Positions 35,249 through 45,569 of a DNA stretch of 64,000 bases are shown here, one piece after another (positions within the stretch are counted from its first letter, which is position 1; each line of letters begins with the position of its first letter). Position numbers and translations under genes: made by a program. The DNA lies in contig OZ244845.1 in assembly GCA_965220775.1 (NCBI GenBank), positions 1 to 64,000 on the forward strand, written 5' to 3'. Origin of the DNA: G963664835 sp965220775 (GTDB lineage Bacteria; Chloroflexota; UBA6077; FW602-bin22; JBCLEL01). The notes below the pieces were generated by a model. It saw only the letters and a list, made by a program, of their open reading frames with translations. It was not told the origin of the DNA and made no database searches.

Positions 35249-37996
35249 TTAGTTGTTGCGCACGCTCACGGTATGGTACTCGGTGCGGTGGGGATTCGGC
35301 TGCACGCTCCCTCCGACGTACACCTTGGCGGTCACCCGGCCTCCGGCACCCGTGCATCCGTAGAGAGTGTCGGAGCCGGTAAAATCCTCCGCGGTCACGG
35401 TGTAGTAAGTCTTGCCGGTCACCGACTTCGTTGCACTCTTAACACTGCAATCGGAGTTGAAACCCAGGCCGGCGGCACTCGTCTCGAATAGGACCGTGTA
35501 GGTCCTGGTCGAGTCCAATCCATCAAGTGTGAAGCCGAGTTTTTTGCTACTTCCACGGGTGACGTTGTTTGGTCCGTACAATCTGGGCCTAACATCTTGA
35601 CCAACCGTGACATTATTTGTAGCTATGTTGCGGGCGCTGTCGACCTCGGAACCGTCTGCAAAAAGCAGCTTCGCGGTTACGGTCCCGCTCGTGGCGTCGC
35701 ACGCTTCGAGGTTAAGCTGTTCGGTGTGTGACGTGCTATTGGCCGGCACCACCAACGCCTTCTCCTGCTCCGAACAGCCATTGTCGAAACTGATTCCGAT
35801 CTTGTCACCGGGCTCATTGTCCTCCATCGTAAGTAGGATCCTGTAGCTCTTCGTGGAATCCAGTTGCTCAGCGGTAACAGTGAACGGTGAGTGTCCCGCC
35901 CCCACCTTGTAGATTCCGAATGGGATATCTAGCGCTATCTTCGGACTGAGGTCCGGCTCGACGGTCAGGTACTGCGTTACCGCGGCTATGGGACTGCCGT
36001 CAACCACCAGCGACGCGGTCACCGTACCACCGGGAGGGGTGCACGCGTACACTAAGAAGTAATGACGATCGCTGGTGGAGCCTGTGGGCACGTTCTCATC
36101 GCCCTGCTGGTCCGAGCAGTCCGTGTTTAGCCCTACGTTGGTATTGCTGGTCGTCAAGCGAATCACGTAAGTCGTCCCCGAGTCGAGGTTCGTCGAAAAC
36201 ACCGGAAAGATATCGTAATCTCCCTCGAGCAACGAACTTTCAAGTCCGTCTATCTCGATTGTCTCGCCATTTGGGCCGGTGGTTGGTATCGGCGGCAGCG
36301 TCACGGTCAGGGAGTGTCTAGCGGTGGAGACTGTTGCAGTTCCTCGCAGCAGTTTCGCGGTAATGGTGGCGCCGGGAGCTGAGCAGGCGCGCGCAACGAA
36401 ATCGACGGACTTCGAAGTTTCGCCCGTAAATTCCTGCGTCTCATCCGTATGCAGTGTGCAATTTGAGTCGAAAGAAACGTTGCTGTCACTCGCGGACACC
36501 TGCACTTTGTAGGTGTGCGACGAAACCAGGTTAGACGCTTCGACCGTAAATGCGTCGTTCGTTCCCGTGTCCATCGTGCTGAGCAGGCCGGCAATTCGTA
36601 TCGCCGGCGTCGGCGGAGTAACCACACGCGGCGGCGCTGTTACGGTCAACGAGTGCGTATCGGTGTCGACCGACGCGCCGTCCTGCAACAGTGTCGCAGT
36701 CACGATCCCGCTACCGGTGGTGCAAGCACGCAGCGTCAAGGTAGAGGTGTGCGACGTGTCGCCGGCCGACACGGTCGCATCCTCCTGCTGGTCGGTGCAT
36801 CCGCCGTCGAAACCAAGGTTACTGTTACTGGTAGATACCTGGATGCTGTAGCTCTTCGACGAATCCAGATTTGCCGCGTTCACCGTGAATGAGGTGCTCG
36901 TTCCCACCCTCATTGAAGCGGCAAGTCCCGATATTTCTATCGTCGGGGTCGGCGGATCCTGCTGTTGCGGCGGGTCCGGCTGTTGCGGCGGGTCCGGCTG
37001 TTGTGGCGGGTCCGGTACCTGCGTCGGGTCGGATCGCGGCGGGTCCGGTACCTGCGTCGGGTCGGATCGCGGCGGGTCGGGTACCTGCGTCGGGTCGGAT
37101 CGCGGCGCGTCAGATGCCGGCGGTGGATCAGATGATCCCTTCGACGGCGGCGGGTTAGACGCCGGCGCTGTGTTAGGGGGCGGCGGCGGTGAACCCAATG
37201 ACAACCCAGGCAGTGTAAATGCCGAGGACAATGGGGCTAGCGTAAACTTCGGCAGCGTGGTCGTCGATGAGGCGCAGCTGGATCTTTCCGCCGGCGCCAG
37301 CGCATGCGACGGTACCAGACAGGCCTCTTTCAGCAGATCGCCGCCCAACACTCGCACCACCGTCCCAACGGCCGGCATGCCTTCTACCTCGTCTACCCAC
37401 AGCTGAAACGCTACCCGCTGGAACCGTTGGGTTACGAATGGGCCGTGTTTCTCCGGGTAGGACATCGGCAGCCCGTACAGTTCAATCGCCCGGGCCTCAC
37501 TCCAGGACGCTATTCCCACCGGGTTCGGATTCGCCAGATATTTCGCTTTAATGTTTTCGTTCGTCAGCCAGGCTAGCCTGGTCTGTCTCGCTTTATTCCA
37601 GTCCCCACCGGACCCATCTTCTTTGATCGGCAATGGGATACCCTTGATGTCGAGAAGCCATTGGTCGTAGCCGGCCTTCTCCAGCATCTCGAAGGTGTTG
37701 CCCAAATAGGCCTTGCGTACTTCCGGACGCCACTGCAGGAGGGCGCCCTGGGTCACCTGGTATACGAATCCGTCATCCAGCCGGAAGCGGTAGGACGCCG
37801 GATATCCGAGTGCCTCAGCTCCGCCCAGGCGTTCGAACTCGTCCGCAAAGAGAATGCCGAAGTCGTTGGTGACGTCGTAGTCGAAGATGACGGTCGGAGA
37901 TTCATGCGCCAGGCGATGGCCGGCGGCGGAGGAGACTACCAGGATGGCGGCCAGGCTAGTCAGAAGAGCTATCGCCATCAAGCGAACGGCCTTCAT
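35249..37996 (-). CDS. Exported protein: LGYP/QWRPE module, Pro-rich linker, five Ig-like repeats
   Basis: A 915-residue paralogue of the giant protein to its left. The signal peptide (VRLMAIALLTSLAAILVVSS) is followed by one shared module (about 35-235), a linker with three DPPRSDPTQVP repeats and several DPPQQ units, and five Ig-like modules with paired cysteines. The protein ends with HTVSVRNN, close to the NIDVRNP end of the giant protein, so the last module is orthologous between the two. The ATG is used with GGAGG seven bases upstream. Likely a surface protein. Confidence 0.85.
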   Translation of the reverse strand: MKAVRLMAIALLTSLAAILVVSSAAGHRLAHESPTVIFDYDVTNDFGILFADEFERLGGAEALGYPASYRFRLDDGFVYQVTQGALLQWRPEVRKAYLGNTFEMLEKAGYDQWLLDIKGIPLPIKEDGSGGDWNKARQTRLAWLTNENIKAKYLANPNPVGIASWSEARAIELYGLPMSYPEKHGPFVTQRFQRVAFQLWVDEVEGMPAVGTVVRVLGGDLLKEACLVPSHALAPAERSSCASSTTTLPKFTLAPLSSAFTLPGLSLGSPPPPPNTAPASNPPPSKGSSDPPPASDAPRSDPTQVPDPPRSDPTQVPDPPRSDPTQVPDPPQQPDPPQQPDPPQQQDPPTPTIEISGLAASMRVGTSTSFTVNAANLDSSKSYSIQVSTSNSNLGFDGGCTDQQEDATVSAGDTSHTSTLTLRACTTGSGIVTATLLQDGASVDTDTHSLTVTAPPRVVTPPTPAIRIAGLLSTMDTGTNDAFTVEASNLVSSHTYKVQVSASDSNVSFDSNCTLHTDETQEFTGETSKSVDFVARACSAPGATITAKLLRGTATVSTARHSLTVTLPPIPTTGPNGETIEIDGLESSLLEGDYDIFPVFSTNLDSGTTYVIRLTTSNTNVGLNTDCSDQQGDENVPTGSTSDRHYFLVYACTPPGGTVTASLVVDGSPIAAVTQYLTVEPDLSPKIALDIPFGIYKVGAGHSPFTVTAEQLDSTKSYRILLTMEDNEPGDKIGISFDNGCSEQEKALVVPANSTSHTEQLNLEACDATSGTVTAKLLFADGSEVDSARNIATNNVTVGQDVRPRLYGPNNVTRGSSKKLGFTLDGLDSTRTYTVLFETSAAGLGFNSDCSVKSATKSVTGKTYYTVTAEDFTGSDTLYGCTGAGGRVTAKVYVGGSVQPNPHRTEYHTVSVRNN

Positions 37997-38057
37997 CAAT
38001 TAGCCTCCATCAGACCTGGTAGTTAGGAAGTCATTAGATTAACGAAGATCTAACTAA

Positions 38058-38063
38058 ATTATA
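38058..38063 (-). promoter_or_regulatory. Possible -10 element of the exported protein gene
   Basis: TATAAT on the minus strand in an AT-rich stretch about 62 bp upstream of the ATG, at the same distance as the TATAAT of the giant paralogue. No clear -35. Confidence 0.3.
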
Positions 38064-38194
38064 AGTTAATGGCTTTCCGGGTTCTCTCGCTTCGGGCGTC
38101 TCTGGGAGGTTGTTTGGGGACGTAATTGGTATCTCTAATGAGATTTTAATTGGGTTGAGGTTGGGTGGGTCTTACGGGTGGGGGAGGAGTTTGG

Positions 38195-39850
38195 GGGCGG
38201 CGTTGCCGCCGGCGGTGCAGGGTTCCCGCCCTCCCACGTCCGGTGGTAGGTGTTTCGCCGGCGGCGGGGGACAAGCCCCAGCCCTACAGGGGGCGGCGTT
38301 GCCGCCGGCGGTGCAGGGTTCCCGCCCTCCCACGTCCGGTGGCCGGTGTTTCGCCGGCGGCGGGGGACGAGCCCCAGCCCTACATTAGGACGGCGGCGTT
38401 GCCGCCGGCGGCGGGGGATGGGCGCCGGCGTTACATTAGGACGGTGATCATTGTTTCGGCGGCGGTTGGGGATGAGTGCCGGCGGTGCAGGGTTCCCGCC
38501 CTCCCACGTCCGGTGGTCGGTGTTCCGCCGGCGGCGGGGGGACAAGCCCCAGCCCTACAGGGGGCGGCGTTGCCGCCGGCGGTGCGGGGTTCCGGCCCTC
38601 CGTTTTCGGTGGTCGGTGTTTCGCCGGCGGCGGGGGACGAGCCCCAGCCCTACAGGGGGCGGCGTTGCCGCCGGCGGTGCAGGATTCCCGCCCTCCCACG
38701 TCCGGTGGTACGTGTTTCGCCGGCGGCGGGGGACGTGCGCCGGCGTTACATTAGGACGGTGATCATTGTTTCGGCGGCGGTTGGGGATGAGTGCCGGCGG
38801 TGCAGGGTTCCCGCCCTCCCACGTCCGGTGGTAGGTGTTTCGCCGGCGGCGGGGGACGAGCCTCAGCCCTACAGGGGGCGGCGTTGCCGCCGGCGGCGGG
38901 GGATGGGCGCCGGCGTTACATTAGGACGGTGATCATTGTTTCGGCGGCGGTTGGGGATGAGTGCCGGCGGTGCAGGGTTCCCGCCCTCCCACGTCCGGTG
39001 GTCGGTGTTCCGCCGGCGGCTGGGGACGAGCCCCAGCCCTACAGGGGGCGGCGTTGCCGCCGGCGGCGGGGGATCAGCGCCGGCGTTACATTAGGACGGT
39101 GATCATTGTTTCGGCGGCGGTTGGGGATGAGTGCCGGCGGTGCAGGGTTCCCGCCCTCCCACGTCCGGTGGTACGTGTTCCGCCGGCGGCGGGGGACGAG
39201 CCCCAGCCCTACATTAGGTCGGTGGCGTTGCCGCCGGCCGGTTGGGGACGAGGGCCGGCGGTGCAGGGGGCGGTGGTTGTTGTTTCGTTGGCGGTTGGGG
39301 ATGAGTGCCGGCGGTGCTGGGTTCCGGCCCTCCCACGTCCGGTGGTCGGTGTTTCGCCGGCGGCGGGGGACGAGCCCCAGCCCTACAGGGGGCGGCGTTG
39401 CCGCCGGCGGCGGGGGATCAGCGCCGGCGTTACAGGGGGCGGTGGTTGTTGTTTCGTTGGCGGTTGGGGATGAGTGCCGGCGGTGCTGGGTTCCGGCCCT
39501 CCCACGTCCGGTGGTCGGTGTTCTGCCGGCGGCGGGGGACAAGCCCCAGCCCTACAGGGGGCGGCGTTGCCGCCGGCGGTGCAGGGTTCCCGCCCTCCCA
39601 CGTCCGGTGGTACATGTTCCGCCGGCGGCGGGGGACGAGCCCCAGCCCTACAGGGGGCGGCGTTGCCGCCGGCGGTGCAGGGTTCCCGCCCTCCCACGTC
39701 CGGTGGTCGGTGTTCCGCCGGCGGCGGGGGACAAGCCCCAGCCCTACAGGGGGCGGCGTTGCCGCTGGCGGTGCAGGGTTCCCGCCCTCCCACGTCCGGT
39801 GGTCGGTGTTTCGCCGGCGGCGGGGGACAAGCCCCTCGCCTCGCGTAGTC
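38195..39850. repeat. GC-rich REP array (left)
   Basis: A mosaic of units about 95-100 bp long built from a few blocks: GGCGGCGTTGCCGCCGGCGG (palindromic), GGTTCCCGCCCTCCCACGTC, GGTGTTTCGCCGGCGGCGG and GGGGACGAGCCCCAGCCC plus TACA. Read on the other strand, the last block is GTAG followed by a GGGGCTCGTCCCC-type hairpin. No gene. The same blocks recur on both sides of the transposase at 45.6 kb. Confidence 0.85.
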
Positions 39851-40015
39851 TTCGACTCGCCTTGCGTAGCCTTCGGCCGCGCTACATTTTTGGGCCGGGA
39901 CAATGATCTCGATGAGTTTGAGAGCAAGACGGTAGACAGTTGGGTGAGGCGATCCAAGAGCTGGAGGCTGCGAAGGCACTTCAGGGGCGCTTGTGCGGTA
40001 GCTGAAGGATACTGG

Positions 40016-40240
40016 CTACGTCTTAGGGCCTTCGATCTTGTCTAGCCGATTCTCGATCCTAAGCAAGATGGCCTTGATGTCCGTCACGTTGGTCTCTAGT
40101 CGCTCGAATCGCTCGTCCATCTGCTCGAATCGCTCGTGCATCTGCGTGAATCCAGCGTTGACGTTCCCGGTAAGCCTGACCACGTTCTCGATGACTTCCT
40201 TGTGGCCGGCTTCTAATTGGGTAACGCGCTGTTCAATCAT
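40016..40240 (-). CDS. Small coiled-coil protein
   Basis: A 74-residue hypothetical protein. It begins MIEQRVTQLEAGHKEVIENV and continues with heptad-like repeats (ERFEQMDERFERLETNVTDI), so a parallel coiled coil is likely. There is no membrane segment. The ATG follows GGGGAGA; longer frames to the right lack a ribosome site. It sits between REP arrays and is not linked to an operon. Such short proteins are common near repeats and phage remnants; no function is proposed. Confidence 0.6.
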   Translation of the reverse strand: MIEQRVTQLEAGHKEVIENVVRLTGNVNAGFTQMHERFEQMDERFERLETNVTDIKAILLRIENRLDKIEGPKT

Positions 40241-40444
40241 CAGCAGCTCTCCCCTTACACACACCGAACTAGCGTTCCGGACGGGTCTGTGTAGGAATGT
40301 TTCCTCGCACCTCAGTATAGCACTGCCAATACGCCGGGCGGATGATGAGCATGCCCGTGTCATCTTCGTCCGGTTGTGTGTTTTGATCGGCTGGGGGCGG
40401 GTGCCGGCCCTTCGGGGCTTTTCCTCGCTAGTTTTGGTGGTTTG

Positions 40445-40628
40445 TGTTTCGCCGGCGGCTGGGGACGAGCCCCAGCCCTACAGGGGGCTAGTTTTGGTGG
40501 TTTGGTGTTTCGCCGGCGGCTGGGGACGAGCCCCAGCCCTACAGGGGGCTGTCCGCGGTGGGTGGTTGGACGGGGTATTGCCGCGCCCCTCACCGCCCCT
40601 CTGGATTCCGGCCTTCGCCGGAATGACG
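40445..40628. repeat. REP pair and a GGATTCCGGCC...GGAATGACG palindrome
   Basis: Two adjacent copies of a unit with GCCGGCGGCTGGGGACGAG and CCCCAGCCCTACAGGGGGC, period 60-61 bp, then a short palindrome TTCCGGCCTTCGCCGGAA at about 40606-40623. The second type recurs at 49.1-51.6 kb and is of a kind found widely in bacterial genomes. Confidence 0.75.
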
Positions 40629-40674
40629 GGGGTGGGGGCGGGGAGGGGTTGTTCGGGATCGGGGTTAGATACAA

Positions 40675-40706
40675 GAACACCTTACCTTTTTAGGGGTAAG
40701 GTGTTC
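40675..40706. repeat. Stem-loop downstream of the cadherin-like protein gene
   Basis: A perfect 12-bp inverted repeat, GAACACCTTACC with GGTAAGGTGTTC, loop 8 nt. It is the outer of two hairpins behind the minus-strand gene ending at 40768. Confidence 0.6.
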
Positions 40707-40725
40707 GGTTAGTTCGGGTTGTTGG

Positions 40726-40754
40726 GTGAAAGCGGAGGGGTTCTCCGCTTTCAC
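40726..40754 (-). terminator. Probable transcription terminator hairpin
   Basis: A perfect 12-bp inverted repeat, GTGAAAGCGGAG with CTCCGCTTTCAC, loop 5 nt, starting 13 bp after the stop codon at 40768. No U-run follows, so it may act with the second hairpin 20 bp further on, or protect the mRNA 3' end. Confidence 0.5.
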
Positions 40755-40767
40755 TTGACTTGCTGGA

Positions 40768-43700
40768 TTAGGACGCCTTCGTCACCGTGATCCTGTACTC
40801 GGTGGTGTTGGCCGGATTCTCGGCCGTCACCGTCACGTCTATCACGTTCCGACCTGCGACCAACGTCACGTTGTACGTACCGTCGGCCTCGGCGGTAATA
40901 GGAGAGCCCGTGTTACCGTTCAAAACTACCACCGGTACAGCAGCAGTACTGCTCGACCGGGTAGCTGTGAGCGACACGGTCGTTACCGTGCTCTCCACCG
41001 AGGCGCTATACATCAGCGTACTAGGGGTGAACCCGGTATTGAACGCCACGTCGTCCTCGCCAACCTTCAGACCCAGCTCTGACAGCGAAGAGTCTGTGGA
41101 ACGAACGGTCCGGGTCAGCGTGATCGTGTAGGTCTGCTTCGTCCCGTCTTCCGCCGTCACCTCGACCGAGATATCGTTGTCACCTTCGACCAGGTCTACC
41201 TGGTGGCCTCCAGTGCCTGCGTCGGAGTCGGCCGGCGAGATTACGGCGTTGGCCTCGTCGGTATCCGTCACCGTCGCCGTAACCTCCGCTACCAGTTCCT
41301 CAGCATCGCCATAGGGTACTTCGGCACTGTAGACACGGGTGCCCTTGTCGAACCCTGGCAACAACGTGACAGCGCTGTTGTCTACCTCAACACCCAGGGC
41401 ACTGAGGCTGGCATCCGAGCTCTTCACCCGGGCCTGGCGAGTCACCGTGATGGTGTAGTCCTTCGTAACTGAACCGGCGGTGGTGGTCACCCTCACGACG
41501 ATCACGAAGTCACCTACGTCAGCGTCGACGAAGGTACGCTCGTTGTCGGTAAGCACCTCGCCTCCGTCGTCAACGTCGCCGTCGTTGTTCTGGTCCTCTC
41601 TGCTGTCGAAGCCCGCCGCAGCGATGTTCGTCCGTCCGCCGATCGTAACCTCCGTGGTAGTGAAGGGCACTGTCGCCGTGTAAGACGTCTGCTGCCGGCT
41701 GAACGACGGCGTCAGCGAAATAGGCTTGTGGTTAGCCGGCGAATCGTCGGTCGTGTCCGTCAGGGTCAGCGACCCCATTGTCGCGTCATCCCCGCCAGTC
41801 GTACCTTCACGGGTCACGGTGATCGTGTAGACCTTCGTCGTCGTCCCGTCTTCCGCAGTCACCGTAATCGTGATGGTGTTGTCACCCTCATTCAGCGTGA
41901 CTGTGAATGGGGCCTCGGTGTCGTCAGCCTCAATCGGGCTCACCGTAAACGTCGCGGCGCCATCCGGGCCGTCCGTGTCCGTGTCCGTGTCCGTGTCAGT
42001 GACGGTCGCCGACACGTCGACCGTGAGGGTCCTGCTCTCAACCCTGTCGCTATATTCGAACACATCTTTCTTGAACGCCGGGTCAAGCGTCACATTTGAG
42101 ATCGTTATGGATGCCAACGTGGCGTCAGTTCCGAGCACTCGCTTTTGGCGAGTCACCGTGATGTCGTAGACCCCCACCGTGTTCTGGTCAGAGCCGGTCA
42201 CGGTCACTTTTATGAAGTTCTCGCCCACAACCAACGCGGCTGGTGCGTTACCAGTGCCTCCGGTAGGGCCAGCGACGCCATTGACTGTCACCGCGGCCTC
42301 CGCCCCACTCGGTCCGTTCACCGCCCAGACAACGTTAGTCGCCGCATCGGCAAACTCTACTGTAGCGGTATAGACCCCCCTATTGCTCGGATCGAACTCT
42401 TGGTCAAGCTCGATGTCGGTCAGGCTCAGGGAAGCCAGGGTCGTATCCGTTGGCTCGCCGCCTCCAAGTCGCTTGACTCCGATGGTGTAGGTCCGGCTGT
42501 TCTTCCCGTCTTCTGACGTAACCTTGACCGTGATCGTGGTTACGGCATCCGCCGTCAACTGGACGGCTTGAGTCGCGCCGGAGCCCAAGAGACCACCGTC
42601 GGACCTGTACTCATATGTGGCAGCCGCTTCGGTGTTATCGGTCGGCTCGACCGTCACCGAGGCAACGTTGTTCGCCACTTGGGCTTTGTAGCTAGAGGTG
42701 TGCCTGGAGAACGCCGGATCCAGCGTTACGCCAGTCCCTAGGGACAAGCCGCCAAGGGTCGCGTCGGCGGCTGCGGCGCCGCGGGTGATGACGATCTTGT
42801 AGAACGTCGTCGCGTCGCCAGCGGTAACCGCGATATTAATCGTGGTCGTACCGCCGTCGCCACCTGATGCAGGATTCAACGTCACCTGCCACCCAGCGTC
42901 ATCTGTCGTCTCGGCATTGTTATCGTCCGGGTCTGCGTCGGCCGGCGTGATGCCGATCCGCGCGTCGGTGGGAATCGTGTAGGAAAGCGTGGTCTCATCA
43001 ATGCCGTGCACGACCGATGCCGTGTACTCAGTCGTCCCGCCCGAGAAGGCCGGCGACAGAGATACATCGCTCAGGCTGAGCGTTAGCAGCATCGCGCCTT
43101 CGACCGGCACCGCGGACGCGCGGTTAATCGTCAGCGTGTAGGTCTGGGTCGTCTCGCCGGAGGTCACCACGATCGTGACCGTGTTAGGACCTTCGGCCAA
43201 GGCCACCTGGTGTCCGTCGACGTTGCCGTCGGCGTCTGCAGGTGAGGTTATTTCAACCGTCGCATCTGCGCTGGTGGCATCCGCCGTGACAGTGATGGAT
43301 TCCACTTCGTTAGCAACGGTGGAAGTGTAATCGGTAACATCAGCGGACAGCTCTGGCGAGATGCCAGTGTCGCCCACAGTCAGACTTGCAAGCGTGACTT
43401 CCGCCGCGATTGGCGTCGTCACAGGTGTCGCCTCAGGTGTCGCCTCAGCCGTAGCTTCAGGCTTAGCCGTAGCCGTAGCTCGAGGCTTAGCCGTAGCTCG
43501 AGGCTGAGAAGTTGAAGGCGCGGGCGCAGGAGCCGGAGCTGGCGCTACGACAACTACTGGGCGCTCGTCCACGTGCAGGCCTTCAGAAGGTACAAGGCCG
43601 GCTTCCTTTAGAAGATCACCGGCAAGCACGCCAATAACCGTGCCAGGAGCAGGCGAGCCTGCTACCTCATCTACCCAGAGCTGGAAGGCCACGCGCTGGA

Positions 43701-44271
43701 AGCGCTGGCTGATGAAAGGTCCGTGCCTCTCTGGCATGGACATAGGAAGTCCATACAGATTGATGGCACTGTCCACATTCCAATCCGAAATAGCATCTGG
43801 ATTGGGATTGGCGAGGAACTTCGCCTTGATTTGCTCGTTGGTCAACCAGGAAAGTCTGGTCTCCCTGGCTTTGTTCCAATCGCCGTTGGAACCATCATCC
43901 TTGATCGGCAGTGGAATTCCCTTCGATTCGAGGAGCCACTGGTCCAAGCCGGCGTGCTCCAACATCTCGAAGATGTTTCCGAGATAAGCAACGCCTATGT
44001 TCGATCTCCACTGTAGCAGGGCTCTTTGAGTCACCTGGTAGGTGAAACCATCAAGTTCGAAGCGGTAGGAGGCTGGGTAGCCCAGCGTATCCACTCCACC
44101 CAAGCGATCGAACTCATCGGCAAAGAGGATACCGCCATCGTTCGTCACTTCATAATCGAAGATGACGGCCGAATTCGCTCCCCTCAAACCTTGACCCGCT
44201 ACTGACGAGACCAACAATACAGCGGTAAAACTCGCCAGAACAGCCATTATCAACCAACGACCAAATTTCAT
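40768..44271 (-). CDS. Exported protein: LGYP/QWRPE module and eight cadherin-like repeats
   Basis: A 1167-residue exported protein. The signal peptide (WLIMAVLASFTAVLLVSSVA) is followed by one shared module (about 30-225), an Ala/Pro/Thr linker (about 240-300), and eight modules of about 95-110 residues of the cadherin-like beta-sandwich type (compare Pfam PF12733). Typical signatures are LASL...(L/I).P.F......Y.A.V at the start and VTVTAEDGTT-(K/Q)-(T/V)YTITVTR at the end. Unlike its neighbours it has no paired cysteines in the repeats. ATG at 44271 follows GAGAGGTGCGCTA. A surface or adhesion role is inferred. There is no anchor motif. Confidence 0.87.
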   Translation of the reverse strand: MKFGRWLIMAVLASFTAVLLVSSVAGQGLRGANSAVIFDYEVTNDGGILFADEFDRLGGVDTLGYPASYRFELDGFTYQVTQRALLQWRSNIGVAYLGNIFEMLEHAGLDQWLLESKGIPLPIKDDGSNGDWNKARETRLSWLTNEQIKAKFLANPNPDAISDWNVDSAINLYGLPMSMPERHGPFISQRFQRVAFQLWVDEVAGSPAPGTVIGVLAGDLLKEAGLVPSEGLHVDERPVVVVAPAPAPAPAPSTSQPRATAKPRATATAKPEATAEATPEATPVTTPIAAEVTLASLTVGDTGISPELSADVTDYTSTVANEVESITVTADATSADATVEITSPADADGNVDGHQVALAEGPNTVTIVVTSGETTQTYTLTINRASAVPVEGAMLLTLSLSDVSLSPAFSGGTTEYTASVVHGIDETTLSYTIPTDARIGITPADADPDDNNAETTDDAGWQVTLNPASGGDGGTTTINIAVTAGDATTFYKIVITRGAAAADATLGGLSLGTGVTLDPAFSRHTSSYKAQVANNVASVTVEPTDNTEAAATYEYRSDGGLLGSGATQAVQLTADAVTTITVKVTSEDGKNSRTYTIGVKRLGGGEPTDTTLASLSLTDIELDQEFDPSNRGVYTATVEFADAATNVVWAVNGPSGAEAAVTVNGVAGPTGGTGNAPAALVVGENFIKVTVTGSDQNTVGVYDITVTRQKRVLGTDATLASITISNVTLDPAFKKDVFEYSDRVESRTLTVDVSATVTDTDTDTDTDGPDGAATFTVSPIEADDTEAPFTVTLNEGDNTITITVTAEDGTTTKVYTITVTREGTTGGDDATMGSLTLTDTTDDSPANHKPISLTPSFSRQQTSYTATVPFTTTEVTIGGRTNIAAAGFDSREDQNNDGDVDDGGEVLTDNERTFVDADVGDFVIVVRVTTTAGSVTKDYTITVTRQARVKSSDASLSALGVEVDNSAVTLLPGFDKGTRVYSAEVPYGDAEELVAEVTATVTDTDEANAVISPADSDAGTGGHQVDLVEGDNDISVEVTAEDGTKQTYTITLTRTVRSTDSSLSELGLKVGEDDVAFNTGFTPSTLMYSASVESTVTTVSLTATRSSSTAAVPVVVLNGNTGSPITAEADGTYNVTLVAGRNVIDVTVTAENPANTTEYRITVTKAS

Positions 44272-44323
44272 TAGCGCACCTCTCAAGTAGACCAAATACC
44301 CTGATCAAAATTCGTTTGCGACG

Positions 44324-44796
44324 GCATTGTAACCCAATCCATCTGCCAGTTCAACCGCTTCCAGACCTAGAAACTTATACGTCACTACCTCTACTCTGTT
44401 TTCTTTCCGACTGCATTGTAACCCAATCCATTTCCGAGTTCAACGGCGATGGACCTACAAGTAGTTGCTCGGTCCCAGGGGGTCCAGTCTGGTAAGACGT
44501 GACTCCCGGCCACAATACAAACACAAGATCTAGTGCCTATGGGAGATTCCGCCACAACTTGTAGTCCTTATCGGTTCACAATTCCCGCGGGAGCGGGACG
44601 ATTTACGCTCGATTCCAACCAGCGGGCTTCAGAATGTTAGTGAAACTATTACCGCGAAAGTCACCGCCGGCGGGATTGTAACCCAATCAACTTGCCGGTT
44701 CAACCGATTAAGGGCCGCAATCTCAGCGCAATTACGCCTGTGACATATATTGCCGGCGGGGTTTTGAATCAATTGATCCGGCGGTTGAAATATAGA
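44324..44796. repeat. Four dispersed copies of a conserved intergenic motif
   Basis: GCATTGTAACCCAATCCA (44324 and 44413) and GGATTGTAACCCAATCAA (44673) each precede GAGTTCAAC/GGTTCAACCG; a fourth, weaker copy starts near 44755. All lie upstream of the cadherin-like gene. They could be regulatory sites or remains of a small repeat family. Confidence 0.55.
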
Positions 44797-44944
44797 GAAT
44801 TGGGAGTTCTATTGCAATTTTAATGCGATTGGCGATGGCGAGGGGGAAATTGGGGTCTCGTGTGGATTTTGGCGGGTTTGGGGCCACGTTGGGGTCGTGC
44901 GCCGGCGTTACGGGGGTTCCGGCGGTCATTGTTTCGTTGGCGGT

Positions 44945-45475
44945 TGGGGATGAGTGCCGGCGGTGCAGGGTTCCGGGCCTCCCACGTCCGGTGGTCGGTG
45001 TTTCGCCGGCGGCGGGGGATGAGCGCCGGCCCTACATTAGGACGGCGGCGTTGCCGCCGGCGGCGGGGGATGAGTGCCGGCGGTGCAGGGTTCCGGGCCT
45101 CCCACGTCCGGTGGTTGGTGTTCCGCTGGCGGCGGGGGACAAGCCCCAGCCCTACATTAGGACGGTGGTCGGTGTTTCGCCGGCGGCGGGGGATGAGCGC
45201 CGGCCCTACATTAGGACGGCGGCGTTGCCGCCGGCGGCGGGGGATGAGTGCCGGCGGTGCAGGGTTCCGGGCCTCCCGCGTCCGGTGGTCGGTGTTTCGC
45301 CGGCGGCGGGGGACAAGCCCCAGCCCTACAGGGGGCGGCGTTGCCGCCGGCGGCGGGGGATGAGTGCCGGCGTTACATTAGGACGGTGGTTATTGTTTCG
45401 TTGGCGGTTGGGGATGAGTGCCGGCCGGTGCAGGGGGCGGCGTTGCCGCCGGCTATCTGTTTTCGTACGATTGTT
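44945..45475. repeat. GC-rich REP array flanking the RAYT (left)
   Basis: The same blocks as the 38-40 kb array (GCCGCCGGCGGCGGGGGA, GGTGTTTCGCCGGCGGCGG, CCCAGCCCTACATTAGGACG). It ends about 95 bp before the transposase start. Confidence 0.85.
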
Positions 45476-45501
45476 TGGCAATTTCGAAGCTCACGACTAA
45501 T

Positions 45502-45527
45502 GTAGCGCGGAGGCCTGTCCTCCGCGC
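45502..45527 (+). repeat. REP hairpin upstream of the RAYT
   Basis: GTAG directly followed by a perfect 9-bp stem, GCGCGGAGG / CCTCCGCGC, with loop CCTGT (the G of GTAG is the first stem base). It lies 43 bp before the transposase start codon. The GTAG foot and the bulge-free hairpin fit known REP substrates. Confidence 0.75.
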
Positions 45528-45569
45528 CACGGATAGGGGCGGCCTGGGACGCCCATTATCAGGAGGTCA

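Noticed and set aside
38165..39979. Long open frames on both strands through the REP array
   Set aside because: They arise from GC-rich tandem repeats, exist in several frames at once, and encode low-complexity Arg/Pro/Gly strings without ribosome sites.
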